From: Moraxella sp. K1664
Lineage (GTDB): Bacteria; Pseudomonadota; Gammaproteobacteria; Pseudomonadales; Moraxellaceae
NCBI RefSeq assembly: GCF_039693965.1
Contig: NZ_CP155576.1
Location: forward strand, 620,001 to 684,000
Direction: 5' to 3'
DNA: 64,000 nucleotides
Shown here: positions 43,168 through 53,243 of the stretch, one piece after another
Position numbering within the stretch: position 1 is the first letter of the stretch
Layout of the letters: each line of letters starts with the position of its first letter
Position numbers and translations under genes: made by a program
The notes under the pieces: model-generated
Database searches by the model: none
What the model saw: only the letters and a program-made list of their open reading frames with translations
What the model was told of the DNA's origin: nothing

Positions 43168-44967
43168 CTAGCCATCCACTTTTAACACCGCCAAAAACGC
43201 CTCTTGGGGGATTTCCACGCTGCCCACTTGTTTCATGCGTTTTTTACCTGCTTTTTGTTTTTCTAGGAGTTTCTTTTTACGGCTAACATCACCACCATAA
43301 CACTTGGCAAGCACGTCCTTACGCATGGCTTTGACGGTAGAGCGAGCGATGATTTGACTGCCAATTGCCGCTTGAATGGCAACATCAAACATCTGTCTTG
43401 GAATCAGCTCTTTCATCTTTTCAACCAACTGATTGCCACGACGGCGAGCGTGTTCTTGATGGCAAATCATGGCAAGTGCGTCCACTTTTTCGCCATTAAT
43501 CAGTACGTCCACACGAGCCAATTTGTCCGCTTGATAGCGATGAAAACCATAATCCAAAGAAGCAAAGCCACGACTTGCCGATTTTAATTTATCAAAAAAG
43601 TCCATGACTACCTCACCCATCGGAATGTCAAACACCACCTGCACTTGACGAGCCATAAACTTCATGTCCACCTGCACGCCACGACGTTCAATGGCAAGCG
43701 TGATGACGTTGCCCAGATATTCTTGTGGCACCAAAATATTACAGCGGGCAATCGGCTCACGAAACTCCTGTATCACGCCTGTATCGGGCAGTTTGGATGG
43801 GTTATCCACATAGACAGTCTCGCCATTTTTTTTGACAACTTCATAAATCACGGAAGGAGCGGTGGTAATCAAATCAAGGTCGTATTCACGCTCCAAACGC
43901 TCTTGGATAATCTCCATGTGAAGCATACCCAAAAAGCCACAGCGAAAACCAAAGCCCAACGCCTCGGACGTGTCAGGCTCAAAAAATAAAGCAGAGTCGT
44001 TGATTTGGAGCTTTTGTAAGGCTTCACGGAACTTTTCAAAATCAGACGAATCAATGGGAAACATCCCTGCATACACTTGTGGCGTTACTTTTTTAAAGCC
44101 AGCAATGCTGTCCACCTCAGGCGTTTTGGCAAGGGTAATGGTATCGCCCACAGGAGCCCCTGCGATGTCCTTAATCCCTGCGATGATAAAGCCCACCTCG
44201 CCTGCTTGTAGGATATTTGTCTCCAAGCGTTTGGGGGTAAACACGCCAATAGACGTAACCAAATGACTCTCGCCTGTGGATTTGATAAAAATCTTATCGC
44301 CTGTCTTGACCTGCCCTTCACGCACACGCACCAAAGACACCACGCCCAGATAATTATCAAACCACGAATCAATAATCAAGGCTTGTAAGGGGGCATCTCG
44401 GTCGCCTTGGGGGGCAGGGATTTTCTCCACTAGGGCTTGTAGTAACTCATCAATGCCCACGCCTGTTTTGGCGGATACTCGTGGAGCGTCCACCGCCTCA
44501 ATGCCGATGATATCCTCAATCTCCTCAATGACACGCTCGGGCTCAACTTGTGGCAGGTCAATTTTGTTTAACACAGGCAATACTTCTAAGTCCTGCTCAA
44601 TGGCGGTGTAGCAGTTGGCAACCGACTGAGCCTCCACGCCTTGGGCGGCGTCCACCACCAGTAACGCCCCCTCGCACGCCGCCAAACTTCTTGATACTTC
44701 ATAAGAAAAGTCCACGTGTCCGGGGGTGTCAATGAAGTTGAGCTGATATTTTTCGCCATTAGGGTGATTGTAATATAGCGTTACTGATTGGGCTTTGATG
44801 GTAATGCCACGCTCACGCTCAATATCCATGCTGTCAAGCACCTGAGCCTGCATTTCACGGTCAGACAGACCGCCACACACTTGAATAAAACGGTCGGCAA
44901 GGGTGGATTTGCCGTGGTCAATGTGGGCGATGATAGAAAAATTACGGATATGAGAAAGTGCGGTCAT
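43168..44967 (-). CDS. lepA: Elongation factor 4 (LepA)
   Basis: A 599-residue translational GTPase. G1 is [13 protein letters not shown] (about 13-25), G3 DTPGHVDF (about 76) and G4 NKIDLPQ. EF-G-like domains II, III and V follow, and the family-specific C-terminal domain ends [22 protein letters not shown]4 assists ribosome assembly or recovery from stalled translocation. It heads the lepA-lepB-DUF4845-rnc-era operon. Confidence 0.97.
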   Translation of the reverse strand: MTALSHIRNFSIIAHIDHGKSTLADRFIQVCGGLSDREMQAQVLDSMDIERERGITIKAQSVTLYYNHPNGEKYQLNFIDTPGHVDFSYEVSRSLAACEGALLVVDAAQGVEAQSVANCYTAIEQDLEVLPVLNKIDLPQVEPERVIEEIEDIIGIEAVDAPRVSAKTGVGIDELLQALVEKIPAPQGDRDAPLQALIIDSWFDNYLGVVSLVRVREGQVKTGDKIFIKSTGESHLVTSIGVFTPKRLETNILQAGEVGFIIAGIKDIAGAPVGDTITLAKTPEVDSIAGFKKVTPQVYAGMFPIDSSDFEKFREALQKLQINDSALFFEPDTSEALGFGFRCGFLGMLHMEIIQERLEREYDLDLITTAPSVIYEVVKKNGETVYVDNPSKLPDTGVIQEFREPIARCNILVPQEYLGNVITLAIERRGVQVDMKFMARQVQVVFDIPMGEVVMDFFDKLKSASRGFASLDYGFHRYQADKLARVDVLINGEKVDALAMICHQEHARRRGNQLVEKMKELIPRQMFDVAIQAAIGSQIIARSTVKAMRKDVLAKCYGGDVSRKKKLLEKQKAGKKRMKQVGSVEIPQEAFLAVLKVDG

Positions 44968-45052
44968 GATGTCTATAAAATTTAAATGATAACAGGATAT
45001 TGTAGCAGTTTTTTAAAAAAATGCCTATAAAAATTCATCACAATATGATAAA

Positions 45053-45176
45053 TAGACTTCCTGCAAAACCCCAGATTAAAGAAAACCGTTCGTGGTGAGC
45101 CTGTCGAACCATGACGGTTTTCCGCCACCCTTCGACAAGCTCAGGGCGAGCGGAAAACTAGTTTTGCAGGAAGTTT
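45053..45176 (-). repeat. Nested palindromic repeat, copy G (full length)
   Basis: The best full-length copy, in inverted orientation. Outer arms are AGACTTCCTGCAAAAC at 45054-45069 and GTTTTGCAGGAAGTTT at the other end. The inner hairpins are CCGTTCGTGGTGAGC and TCGACAAGCTCAGGGCGAGCGG. It lies between kpsS and lepA and may serve as the kps transcript end. Confidence 0.9.
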
Positions 45177-45211
45177 AATGATAAATGTGGTGGTTATGAA
45201 AAAGCTTTGGT

Positions 45212-46438
45212 TTATTTGGTTGTTATCACATCCTGCGCCAAACTTTGGTAAAATCCTGACAGCTCCCACGGGGCTTTGCCATAAAATGAACCATTTAACT
45301 GCGTTTGCTCAATGAGATATTCCCTAAATTTTAGATAAAAATCACGGTCAGGGGCGGTCGGATTTGTCCAAAATTCATCCAAAGACTTCTGGTCAGTCAG
45401 CCCTGCCACATCATACAAGGCACGCCCCATGATTTTGGTAGGTTTTTGATGATATACCGACTGCAATGCGGTGGTGCTGTTCACTGTAATCATGCCAATG
45501 CTTGCTTTCATCAGGCTTGGCAGGTGCATGTCACAGCCATAAAACACCCTGCCCTGCACCCCAAGCTCATCACCCAGCTTGGCAATCATGCGAGTGTAGT
45601 CACGATGTCCACGGTCTAGCGGATGATGTTTAAACAGCAGGCTCGTGCCACTGGGGGCATGCTTGGCAAAACTTATCATGACTTCACGAATAAAATCACG
45701 CACGTCCTGATAGTCACTGTGATGACTGATTTGTGAGTCGTTATGCACCTGCAAACTCACCAGATAGAAGTTTTTTTGCCCAACCAGTCGCTCTTGCAAA
45801 CGTTTGTCTGAATGATAACGAGTAAACTTACGCACAGGGGCTTTGACCCACGCCCACGCTTCCGCCCATAGGGACAAGCCCCGATAATGCTCATAATGCG
45901 GATATCGCCACTGCCCTACAAACACCGCCACATAATACACCATGCTCGCCACACACAGCCGATAAAAACGGTTGTCGGTAAATTCTGGCTTGTCATTTGC
46001 CCGTTGCAGGGTATCAATGAGCGTTGAGTCCAGTCGTGAATAGCCGTTAATGCCATGCTCTTCTAGGGTGATATAATCAGGTCGCAGATAACCCTCTTCA
46101 AAGACAAAAAAGGCAATGCCCAACCGCTCGCACACCTGCCGTGCAATCTCATGATAGGGGCGACAGTCGTTAAAACAGACCACCGCTTCTAGCTGTTTGT
46201 CATCAATGAGTTTGGTTAAAAATTCATCAAACTCGCTTTGACGCCCCCGAAAATTACTCATCTTATCCTTGTGGCAATAAAAAAGAGCGTCGCCTGCATT
46301 AAAATTAACCTTATGCACTCGCTTGCCCTCACTCATCAAAAATGTGGCAAAACGACAAAAAAACGTCCCCATTTTGCCCTGCAAAAGCAAAATGTCATCA
46401 TGAGACAACAGGCGTTTTAATATTAGCGACATAGACAA
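45212..46438 (-). CDS. kpsS: Capsule Kdo-linker glycosyltransferase KpsS
   Basis: A 408-residue KpsS/LipB-family protein. Its start DDILLLQGKMGTFFCRFATFL is the typical KpsS opening. GDALFYCHKDKM and FEEGYLRPDYITLEEHGIN are conserved in the family. In group 2 capsule systems KpsS adds the first Kdo to phosphatidylglycerol and KpsC elongates the poly-Kdo linker. It is the last gene of the kps operon. Position after kpsC supports the assignment. Confidence 0.9.
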   Translation of the reverse strand: MSMSLILKRLLSHDDILLLQGKMGTFFCRFATFLMSEGKRVHKVNFNAGDALFYCHKDKMSNFRGRQSEFDEFLTKLIDDKQLEAVVCFNDCRPYHEIARQVCERLGIAFFVFEEGYLRPDYITLEEHGINGYSRLDSTLIDTLQRANDKPEFTDNRFYRLCVASMVYYVAVFVGQWRYPHYEHYRGLSLWAEAWAWVKAPVRKFTRYHSDKRLQERLVGQKNFYLVSLQVHNDSQISHHSDYQDVRDFIREVMISFAKHAPSGTSLLFKHHPLDRGHRDYTRMIAKLGDELGVQGRVFYGCDMHLPSLMKASIGMITVNSTTALQSVYHQKPTKIMGRALYDVAGLTDQKSLDEFWTNPTAPDRDFYLKFREYLIEQTQLNGSFYGKAPWELSGFYQSLAQDVITTK

Positions 46439-46543
46439 TCAAAAAAAGTAAAAAGATGATAAAAACTAACAAATGGAAATAAAAACTGATTAAAATACAA
46501 ACAGTTGGCTGATGTATTGTATCATAGTTTTTATACAATTTTT

Positions 46544-48709
46544 TTACCGTATGATGATTTTGCGTAATTGCATGGCGGTGGTTTTGGCGTTTTGGGTCAG
46601 TCGTTTGGCAAGACTTGGCTTGGCAGTATGGGTTTGATTGTACAAATACTCAATAACTTGCTCAGGCGTGGCAAGCCCCATTCCATGTGGCAAATGGTAC
46701 ATGGGGTAAGCAATAAGCGTGCTATAAATCAGCTCATGCAGGGTTAAGGTAGACAAATTGGGGCGAGTGCGTCTGTTTAAAGCATTGATTTTGGGGGTGT
46801 TATCAGGTTCAACCACATCATCGGTTAGCCCAAAACCTGCATAAAACGGCAAGCCATAACACACCACCGACTTGCCACGCAGTAGAGCCTCAAACCCTGT
46901 CAAAGAACTGATGGTATGCACCACATCACACACATCTAGGCAGTCGGGCATGGCGACATCGTGAGCAACCATGTCCGCCAGATGATGATTATTCGCCTTG
47001 CCGACCCGTAGCCCTGCTTCCACATCAGGGTGCGGTTTGTAGATAATCACATCATCAGGGAAATCAGCTCGCACTCTCGCCAACAGCTCGCTGTTTTTTT
47101 TAATCACGCTCGTACACGTCTGTACGGACGCATCGTCTTCGACTTGCCCAACCACCAGGCGAATGGGACGGTTTGATTTTAAGGTGTTAATCCCACGGAC
47201 AAAATCATGGTTTTTGGTGGGGACGTTGTATTTACTCACTCGTTTGGTTAAAAGCAGTTCGTGCAAGCCTTTGGCACGCTGTATTTCATCATCACTTAGA
47301 CAAATACTATTTAAAATCTGCTCCAAACGGCTCGGGGCGGTCGCATCAAAATAAATCCCCACATCGTCCATAACCACCGACAACGGAGCGATGAGCGTTG
47401 CCCCCAAGCCATTTGAGCGGATAAAACCGTCTTCCATGCACCAAATGGTGGGGTTTGTCATGCCACGTTTGGCGAGTTTATCTTTTAACAGGTGTTTGGA
47501 TTTTTGCCCCCACACGACATAATTGGTAGTGTTAGATAAAGCGTTAAATATTTTGCTATCGGCACGTTTGGCACGTTTTTCATTGATACCATATGGCAAA
47601 AAAAACCACCATTTGGTTTTGGGTTTGACGGTCAAATTTACCTTATCAAACCCCAAAAACCCCCGCACAAATGGCACTTTCCAGCGACTAAAATCATAAA
47701 CAAGGAGTTCACGACCAAGCCGATTTTGCCAATCACGGTTGGTGATGAGATAATCCATGACCGTCTCAATGTCGCACGCCTCTCCTGTGGCAGGATTGGC
47801 ATAATGGCTATATCGCACATAACTGGCATAAAACAGCTGACTAAGACTTGTCTGTGTGATATTTAGCATTTGATAATGGCGGATAAGGTTTTGATAAATG
47901 GGTTTATTTTTGACAAAATCATCATCGGTCAAGCCAAAGCCTACGTACCAGTTTACGCCAAAATTATGCACGCACTTGCCCAGCATTAACGCCTCAAAAC
48001 CCATGTGCGAGCTGACCGTATAGACCGCTTGGGCTTGACGGATAAGGGCAATGGGATTGCAGGGTGTATCTAGATAGAACGGCGGGGCGATGTCGGTCGG
48101 GACAAAATAACCCTTGCCGGCAGGGTGTGCTTTTATCCAGATATTGGCATCAGGATAACGCTCTTTGGCGTGGGCGAGCATGGCAAAAAAACTGTCCGCA
48201 GTCGCCCCTGCTCCTGTGATGGACGCGTCATTTGCCACTTGGTCGATGATGATGACGTGGGGCTTGTCGTTATTTGCTAGTACCGATAAATCAGGGGCGG
48301 TGGTGGTTTGGTTATATTTGGATAATTGGTGCGTGATGATTTTGCTGATTAACTGCTGTGCGTGTCGCTCTTTATCATCACTCCACTGTGCCACACTATC
48401 GGCGATGAGTGCTTGTAAGCGGTTGGGGGTGATTAGGTCAAAATACACGCCCAAGTCGTCTTTGATAAAACTCGCCCCCACGCTGTGTATGCCACTGCCG
48501 AGCGAGCGTAAAAAACCGTCTTCTACTGTGATGAGCGGTAAGTTGTGCATTTTGGCAAAAGCGGTCGCCTTGCTACGGCTTGGTTTTTGTCCCCATGCGA
48601 TGACGGCTTGGACGGTTTTGTCTTGATAAACAATATCCGCCCCAAGTGCCACGCCAAGCAAGGGATTATTTTTGATAATCCCTTTGGTGGCACAAGCATA
48701 ACGCACCAT
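46544..48709 (-). CDS. kpsC: Capsule poly-Kdo transferase KpsC
   Basis: A 721-residue protein with two similar halves, as in KpsC/LipA. Each half repeats the pattern VEDGFLRSLGSGIH / MEDGFIRSNGLGA, DDLGVYFD / DDVGIYFD, and ANIWIKAHP / VIIYKPHPD, followed by YTVSSHMGFEALM / HTISSLTGFEALL. The two halves make beta-2,4 and beta-2,7 Kdo linkages on the lipid anchor. Its first base overlaps the end of the kpsD gene, so translation is coupled. Confidence 0.92.
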   Translation of the reverse strand: MVRYACATKGIIKNNPLLGVALGADIVYQDKTVQAVIAWGQKPSRSKATAFAKMHNLPLITVEDGFLRSLGSGIHSVGASFIKDDLGVYFDLITPNRLQALIADSVAQWSDDKERHAQQLISKIITHQLSKYNQTTTAPDLSVLANNDKPHVIIIDQVANDASITGAGATADSFFAMLAHAKERYPDANIWIKAHPAGKGYFVPTDIAPPFYLDTPCNPIALIRQAQAVYTVSSHMGFEALMLGKCVHNFGVNWYVGFGLTDDDFVKNKPIYQNLIRHYQMLNITQTSLSQLFYASYVRYSHYANPATGEACDIETVMDYLITNRDWQNRLGRELLVYDFSRWKVPFVRGFLGFDKVNLTVKPKTKWWFFLPYGINEKRAKRADSKIFNALSNTTNYVVWGQKSKHLLKDKLAKRGMTNPTIWCMEDGFIRSNGLGATLIAPLSVVMDDVGIYFDATAPSRLEQILNSICLSDDEIQRAKGLHELLLTKRVSKYNVPTKNHDFVRGINTLKSNRPIRLVVGQVEDDASVQTCTSVIKKNSELLARVRADFPDDVIIYKPHPDVEAGLRVGKANNHHLADMVAHDVAMPDCLDVCDVVHTISSLTGFEALLRGKSVVCYGLPFYAGFGLTDDVVEPDNTPKINALNRRTRPNLSTLTLHELIYSTLIAYPMYHLPHGMGLATPEQVIEYLYNQTHTAKPSLAKRLTQNAKTTAMQLRKIIIR

Positions 48710-50436
48710 CAGAGCTTGACAATCACACCTGTCGCCACGGCAAGCTGATAGATGACCTGTGCAATGCCACGAGCAATCTCAACACGGCGAGTTTTGACTT
48801 TTGGCAACACCATAATCTCATCGCCCTCTTGAATGCGATAAGCGGTGTTAACCACGCTGGTTTCGCCATTTTGGTGCATGACCAAAATCTCATCGCTGTC
48901 GGCATTGTCATCAAATCCGCCCGATTTGGCGATGTAGTCGCCCACCGTCAAATCAGCATTAAAGGTCAATGCCCCTTGGTTACGCACTTGACCGTTTACA
49001 GTGATGACGGACGTTTGGGCAGGGATATGAATGATGTCGCCCTGCTCCAAGATGATGTCCTGCCATGAGTTTGGCACCACCACCACACGCCCTGTCGGCT
49101 CAATACGACGAGCCTTATTGATGAACTGCTCCACCAGTTTGGCATCTTCTGAGCGTAGCTGAGCCTCTTCTCGGGTGGTGGACTGAGTAGCCAGTGTCAT
49201 CTCTTCTAGGCGGTCTAGAGCTCTATTGATAGACGCTTTTTGGCTTGCCTTGACCGACTCACGATAGATGGTTAAGTTATTAACATTGGCAAGGCTAGAC
49301 GGTTCAAGCTGTGCAATGACATCTTTTAATCTTGCCCCATAGGGTAGTACCACCGCCCCATTACCCTTGTGAGCCCCCGTGACCTGCACCGCTATCGTCC
49401 CTGCATGACGGTCGGACGTTACCACGAGCGTGTCGCCATTTTGAACAGGGATATTTCGTGCTTCACTTAGGGCGTAGTACTCTGCCGTCTTCGCTTTGCC
49501 TGATGCTCGGGTAATGCTGACGTTGGTGGCATCTGGCAGGGGGTTTGCAACAGCAAGCACATCCGAGATGGTCAAGTCATTCACCCCAAACTCAAAGACA
49601 TATTCGTTCTGCACTCGACCTGAGATGGCAAAGGTTTGTTTTTGGGGGGCGACATTAATCACGTCCCCATCTCTAAACGAAAATGGCGACAAGCGACCCA
49701 TGATAAGAAAATCATATAGGTTAATTTGTTGGACGACTTGACCACCACGCAAAATCTGCACGTCAATATAACTGCCACGCTTAGGATCGACACCGCCTGC
49801 ACGGTCTAAGTAGGATAAGACACTATCGGCTGCCAATCCGCCATAGTAGCCCGGTTGATTGACAAAGCCTGTTACAAATACCTTAACGGGCTGAGCCTGC
49901 TCCAATGACGCATACACGCCCACATTAGAGCGGTAAATGCGTGCGATTGCCGACTGTACCACGTTTTGTAATTGTCCGTTTTGAATGCCCGCCACACGCA
50001 CCGGCCCCACATTTGGCAAAAAGATATTACCCTGCGGGTCAACGGTCATCGTGGCGGCATACTGATACGCTCCCCACATTCGCACCTGTACGTTGTCGCC
50101 AACATTGATGACATAGCTGTCATTAAAGGTAGAGCCTGATGTGGTGGCAAACGCCCCACGAAAGAGCTGTTCGCCAAAAATCCGTACGTCTGTTTTGACA
50201 TGTTGAATGGCAGGGGTGTTATTGATGATGGCATGGGTTGGCATACTTGCCATCGCCACGGCTTCGGCGGTGGTTGCCTCTGATGGCACGTCTCCGCTAC
50301 CATTTATCACGCCTGCCAATCTGCCTGTGTTGCTGTCTGTGGCAAAGTTGGTATTGGCAAAGGCAGTGCCACTTAGTATCAAAGCAATGGCTAAGGGGGT
50401 TTTTATTAGCAAATGTTTCATTGTCTTATTTTCCAT
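48709..50436 (-). CDS. kpsD: Capsule export periplasmic/outer-membrane protein KpsD
   Basis: A 575-residue polysaccharide export protein. The signal peptide (KTPLAIALILSGTAFA) ends near residue 27. The Poly_export domain (about 95-180, INVGDNVQVRMWGAYQ) and several SLBB domains (for example VKVFVTGFVNQPGYY, VQVTGAHKGNG, ITVNGQVRNQGALTF) follow. It forms the exit channel with KpsE. The start at 50436 is supported by the overlapping TAATG with the kpsE stop; a second Met five residues on is the alternative. Confidence 0.92.
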   Translation of the reverse strand: MENKTMKHLLIKTPLAIALILSGTAFANTNFATDSNTGRLAGVINGSGDVPSEATTAEAVAMASMPTHAIINNTPAIQHVKTDVRIFGEQLFRGAFATTSGSTFNDSYVINVGDNVQVRMWGAYQYAATMTVDPQGNIFLPNVGPVRVAGIQNGQLQNVVQSAIARIYRSNVGVYASLEQAQPVKVFVTGFVNQPGYYGGLAADSVLSYLDRAGGVDPKRGSYIDVQILRGGQVVQQINLYDFLIMGRLSPFSFRDGDVINVAPQKQTFAISGRVQNEYVFEFGVNDLTISDVLAVANPLPDATNVSITRASGKAKTAEYYALSEARNIPVQNGDTLVVTSDRHAGTIAVQVTGAHKGNGAVVLPYGARLKDVIAQLEPSSLANVNNLTIYRESVKASQKASINRALDRLEEMTLATQSTTREEAQLRSEDAKLVEQFINKARRIEPTGRVVVVPNSWQDIILEQGDIIHIPAQTSVITVNGQVRNQGALTFNADLTVGDYIAKSGGFDDNADSDEILVMHQNGETSVVNTAYRIQEGDEIMVLPKVKTRRVEIARGIAQVIYQLAVATGVIVKL

Positions 50437-51545
50437 TATTTGGCGTGATCTTTGATGACCGCCATCACCAATACGATAAAACCATACAAGATAAGCAGTA
50501 ACACAAGCGACGTTCCTAACACATAGCCCACACGAGGGTATAAGGCATCCTCTGCCCGATGTGGGGATGTGATGACCACCAAGTTTTTCATCTTACGCAT
50601 GACCTCCACCCGAGAACTCTCCAAGGACGTCAAGGCGATTTTATAAAGCTCATTGGCAAACTCCGCCTCTGCTTTTAAGGTCTCAAACTCTAAGGCTTGG
50701 GCGTTTAGTTTGGCATCTCGTGGCGATGTAAGTTTAGCTTGTTCTTCTTTAATTTGCTTTTCCACCGAACGTATCTGACTACGCAAACTCACCACCTGTG
50801 GTGCCTCTGGATTAAGGTAGCTAAGCAACTGGCGTTCTTCGGTGCGTAGTGAGCTTAACTGCCCTTGTAAGGTGCCGATGACTTGATTGACCATTTGGGC
50901 GTTGAGCTGGGGGTCAAAGATTTCATTTTGGTTTTGGTAGTCAATAACCGCCTTTTTGGCATCATTTAACTTTTGCTCGGCATCAGCAGCTTGGGTGGCG
51001 ACAAAGGCAAGCTGTTCGTTTGCCACATCTTTTGAGATGTTATTGACAAATTTTTCAGATTCACGCAAGATGGCTTGGTTTAATCGCAAAGCATATTCTG
51101 GCTCAAAGCCTTCTGTTGTTACCGTGAGTACATAACTTAACTCATCAAGCGACACCGAGACCCGCTTTTTAAAATATTTATGCAACTCTTCTTGGGTGGC
51201 ATCGGTGGAAATTTCATTAATAAAGTCCGCCCCATTGACATGATACGCCTCACGAAACTTAAATTCTGCATCCAGTTTATCTATCATGTCATTAGACAGA
51301 ATATATTTGGTCAAATATAGGGCGTCTTCACGGTTGGTGTTATTAACCCCAAGCAATGATGAGATACCCGTGGCAGACACGCCCTGCTCGGAGACTTGCT
51401 TGATGACCACATCCGATGTGCTGACGTAGCGTGGGTGAGCCAATACAAGTGTATAAGCACTGATGGCAATCCACGGCAAAATCACCACCAGAATAAACAA
51501 GATGATGGCTGAGCGATTACGCTTATTTTTTAGCTTTGTGAACAT
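50436..51545 (-). CDS. kpsE: Capsule export inner-membrane protein KpsE
   Basis: A 369-residue polysaccharide co-polymerase/adaptor-type protein. One N-terminal span (about 11-32, AIILFILVVILPWIAISAY), a periplasmic Wzz-like domain, a long coiled coil (about 165-300, rich in Gln, Glu, Ala) and a C-terminal span (about 340-362). It bridges the KpsMT transporter and KpsD. The start at 51545 is set by the conserved FTKLKNKR. It overlaps kpsT by 23 bases and its stop overlaps the kpsD start by one base. Confidence 0.92.
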   Translation of the reverse strand: MFTKLKNKRNRSAIILFILVVILPWIAISAYTLVLAHPRYVSTSDVVIKQVSEQGVSATGISSLLGVNNTNREDALYLTKYILSNDMIDKLDAEFKFREAYHVNGADFINEISTDATQEELHKYFKKRVSVSLDELSYVLTVTTEGFEPEYALRLNQAILRESEKFVNNISKDVANEQLAFVATQAADAEQKLNDAKKAVIDYQNQNEIFDPQLNAQMVNQVIGTLQGQLSSLRTEERQLLSYLNPEAPQVVSLRSQIRSVEKQIKEEQAKLTSPRDAKLNAQALEFETLKAEAEFANELYKIALTSLESSRVEVMRKMKNLVVITSPHRAEDALYPRVGYVLGTSLVLLLILYGFIVLVMAVIKDHAK

Positions 51546-52194
51546 GTTTGTTATACACCTCAATGGCCTCTTTGGGGTCAGCAAAAACTTTGGCAGTCTG
51601 CTCCATCAGCACGATACCAATATCACAATTTTTCTCAATGTCTTTTAGGTTATGCGACACCATCAAAAATCCCGCCTGCTCACGGCGAGCTTCTAATATC
51701 TCTTCACTGCGTTTACGAAACGCTGCATCACCGACCGCACTGACTTCATCTAACATATAATAATCAAAATCAAAAGCAAGCGACAACCCAAAGGTCAGCC
51801 GTGAACGCATGCCCGATGAGTAGCTTTTGACGGGCATGTCAAAGTACTTACCAATGTCGGCAAACTCTTCAACAAAACGAATCTTCTCATCAATATAATC
51901 ACCACTCGAATACAGACGGCACACAAAACGCACGTTTTGTCTGCCTGTCAGACTGCCCTGAAAGCCCCCTGCCACGCCCACCGGCCAGCTAATGGTGCTG
52001 TCAGTAACCACTTCGCCTTTATCAGGGGTATCTAGCCCACAGATAATCCGTAGCAAGGTTGATTTGCCCGCCCCGTTTCGCCCAAGCAGTCCCACCGACT
52101 GCTTATCGGCAATGGTCAAATTCAAATCCTTAAAAAGATAATGCCGACCGTGTGGGGTCATAAAGGATTTGGTAATGTTTTTAATCTCAATCAT
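51523..52194 (-). CDS. kpsT: Capsule ABC transporter ATPase KpsT
   Basis: A 223-residue ATPase. Walker A GRNGAGKSTLLR (about 38-49), signature YSSGMRSRLTFGLSLAFD and Walker B YYMLDEVSAVGD are present. 'Short' ABC proteins with SSGM in place of SGGQ are typical of capsule and O-antigen exporters. It energises export of the lipid-linked capsule by KpsM. Confidence 0.94.
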   Translation of the reverse strand: MIEIKNITKSFMTPHGRHYLFKDLNLTIADKQSVGLLGRNGAGKSTLLRIICGLDTPDKGEVVTDSTISWPVGVAGGFQGSLTGRQNVRFVCRLYSSGDYIDEKIRFVEEFADIGKYFDMPVKSYSSGMRSRLTFGLSLAFDFDYYMLDEVSAVGDAAFRKRSEEILEARREQAGFLMVSHNLKDIEKNCDIGIVLMEQTAKVFADPKEAIEVYNKHVHKAKK

Positions 52195-52203
52195 GTCTTA
52201 TCA

Positions 52204-53016
52204 TCATTTGGCACGAATCAAATCACGCTCAAAGGCTTTATATAACAGCAGTCCCAAAAAATTCACACACACTGTCCATTTGGCAAAATACCACATGTCC
52301 ACATGATAAATCGGATAGGTGGGCGACAGCGAGTGTCTTATCATCTCTAAGTTATGAATAAAGGGGTTGTACATCAGATAACTCAAATACGGCTCAGGCA
52401 CCATATGCACCGAATAAATTACCCCTGACGCAAAGTATAATACCGTAAAAATAATGCTAATAATCTTACTTAGCTCACCGCCGTAATGCCCCACAATCAT
52501 GAGTATCATGGCAAGCCCAAAGGCAAACAAGAACATCATCAGCCAACAAAACAGCACCATGTCCAAATGTGCCACACTAAACCCAATGCCAAAAAAAGCA
52601 AGCCCACACAACAAGATGACAAAGGTCATAAAATAAATCACCAGCTCCAAAAACGAGCGAGCGATAATCACATCAATATGCCGTACCGCCCGATACATGA
52701 GCAATCCAGCGTTAGCAGACACCGCTCCTAGTGAGCGAGTGGCGATTTTTTGCATCATAAAAAATGGCGTAAACCCTGCCACCAAAAACAGCATATAATC
52801 CATGCCAGGCAAGGCACGTTTCATGATAGTCCCAAAGATAATCATCATAATCGCCATTTGCAAAATGACTTCTAAGGGAGCCCACAAATAACCCAAACGA
52901 TAACTGCCAAAACGGGTCTGCAACTCACGCATGAGCAGGGCATGAAACGCCGCACCCATGACGGCCAGTCCACTGCGTTTTTTTATCGGTCGGTATGGGG
53001 GTAGCTCAATGGACAT
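52204..53016 (-). CDS. kpsM: Capsule ABC transporter permease KpsM
   Basis: A 270-residue ABC-2 permease with six membrane spans. RFGSYRLGYLWAPLEVILQMAIMMI and the C-terminal GVIYSVHMVPEPYLSYLMYNPFIHNLEMIRHS are typical of KpsM/CtrC. It is the first gene of the operon. The ATG at 53016 begins SIELPPYRPIKKR; an in-frame TTG at 53028 would add four residues and has no better ribosome binding site. Confidence 0.93.
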   Translation of the reverse strand: MSIELPPYRPIKKRSGLAVMGAAFHALLMRELQTRFGSYRLGYLWAPLEVILQMAIMMIIFGTIMKRALPGMDYMLFLVAGFTPFFMMQKIATRSLGAVSANAGLLMYRAVRHIDVIIARSFLELVIYFMTFVILLCGLAFFGIGFSVAHLDMVLFCWLMMFLFAFGLAMILMIVGHYGGELSKIISIIFTVLYFASGVIYSVHMVPEPYLSYLMYNPFIHNLEMIRHSLSPTYPIYHVDMWYFAKWTVCVNFLGLLLYKAFERDLIRAK

Positions 53017-53133
53017 GACAGGTGCCAAAATTAGACAAATTTAAAAGAGATAAAAATTTTTGGCATTGTAGCACAAACGATTAAAAATTACCAAAAAACT
53101 GTTTATTTTGCCAAATTGGTCAAAAAAGCCCAA

Positions 53134-53158
53134 AAAAGACGTGATAAACACGTCTTTT
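53134..53158 (-). terminator. tat operon terminator
   Basis: A 10-bp stem (AAAAGACGTG with CACGTCTTTT) has a 5-nt loop. Six T follow on the minus strand. It lies 80 bases after the tatC stop and ahead of the kps promoter region. Confidence 0.85.
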
Positions 53159-53212
53159 ATGCTTATTTTAGCTAAGATGAATGAGCTTGGATAAATTGGT
53201 TTAGGCAAATGA

Positions 53213-53243
53213 ATTTTGGACAAATTGCAATTTGCTCCTACAC
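53213..53243. repeat. Short palindromic repeat, diverged copy
   Basis: ACAAATTGCAATTTGCTCCTACA resembles the IS110-2 host palindrome, including the CTACA that lies right of the insertion. It overlaps the last bases of tatC. Confidence 0.5.

Noticed and set aside
8637-45176. The repeated CGTTCGCCCTGAGC units as a CRISPR array
   Set aside because: Copies are kilobases apart, nested palindromes of 80-125 bases, and lack regular spacers.
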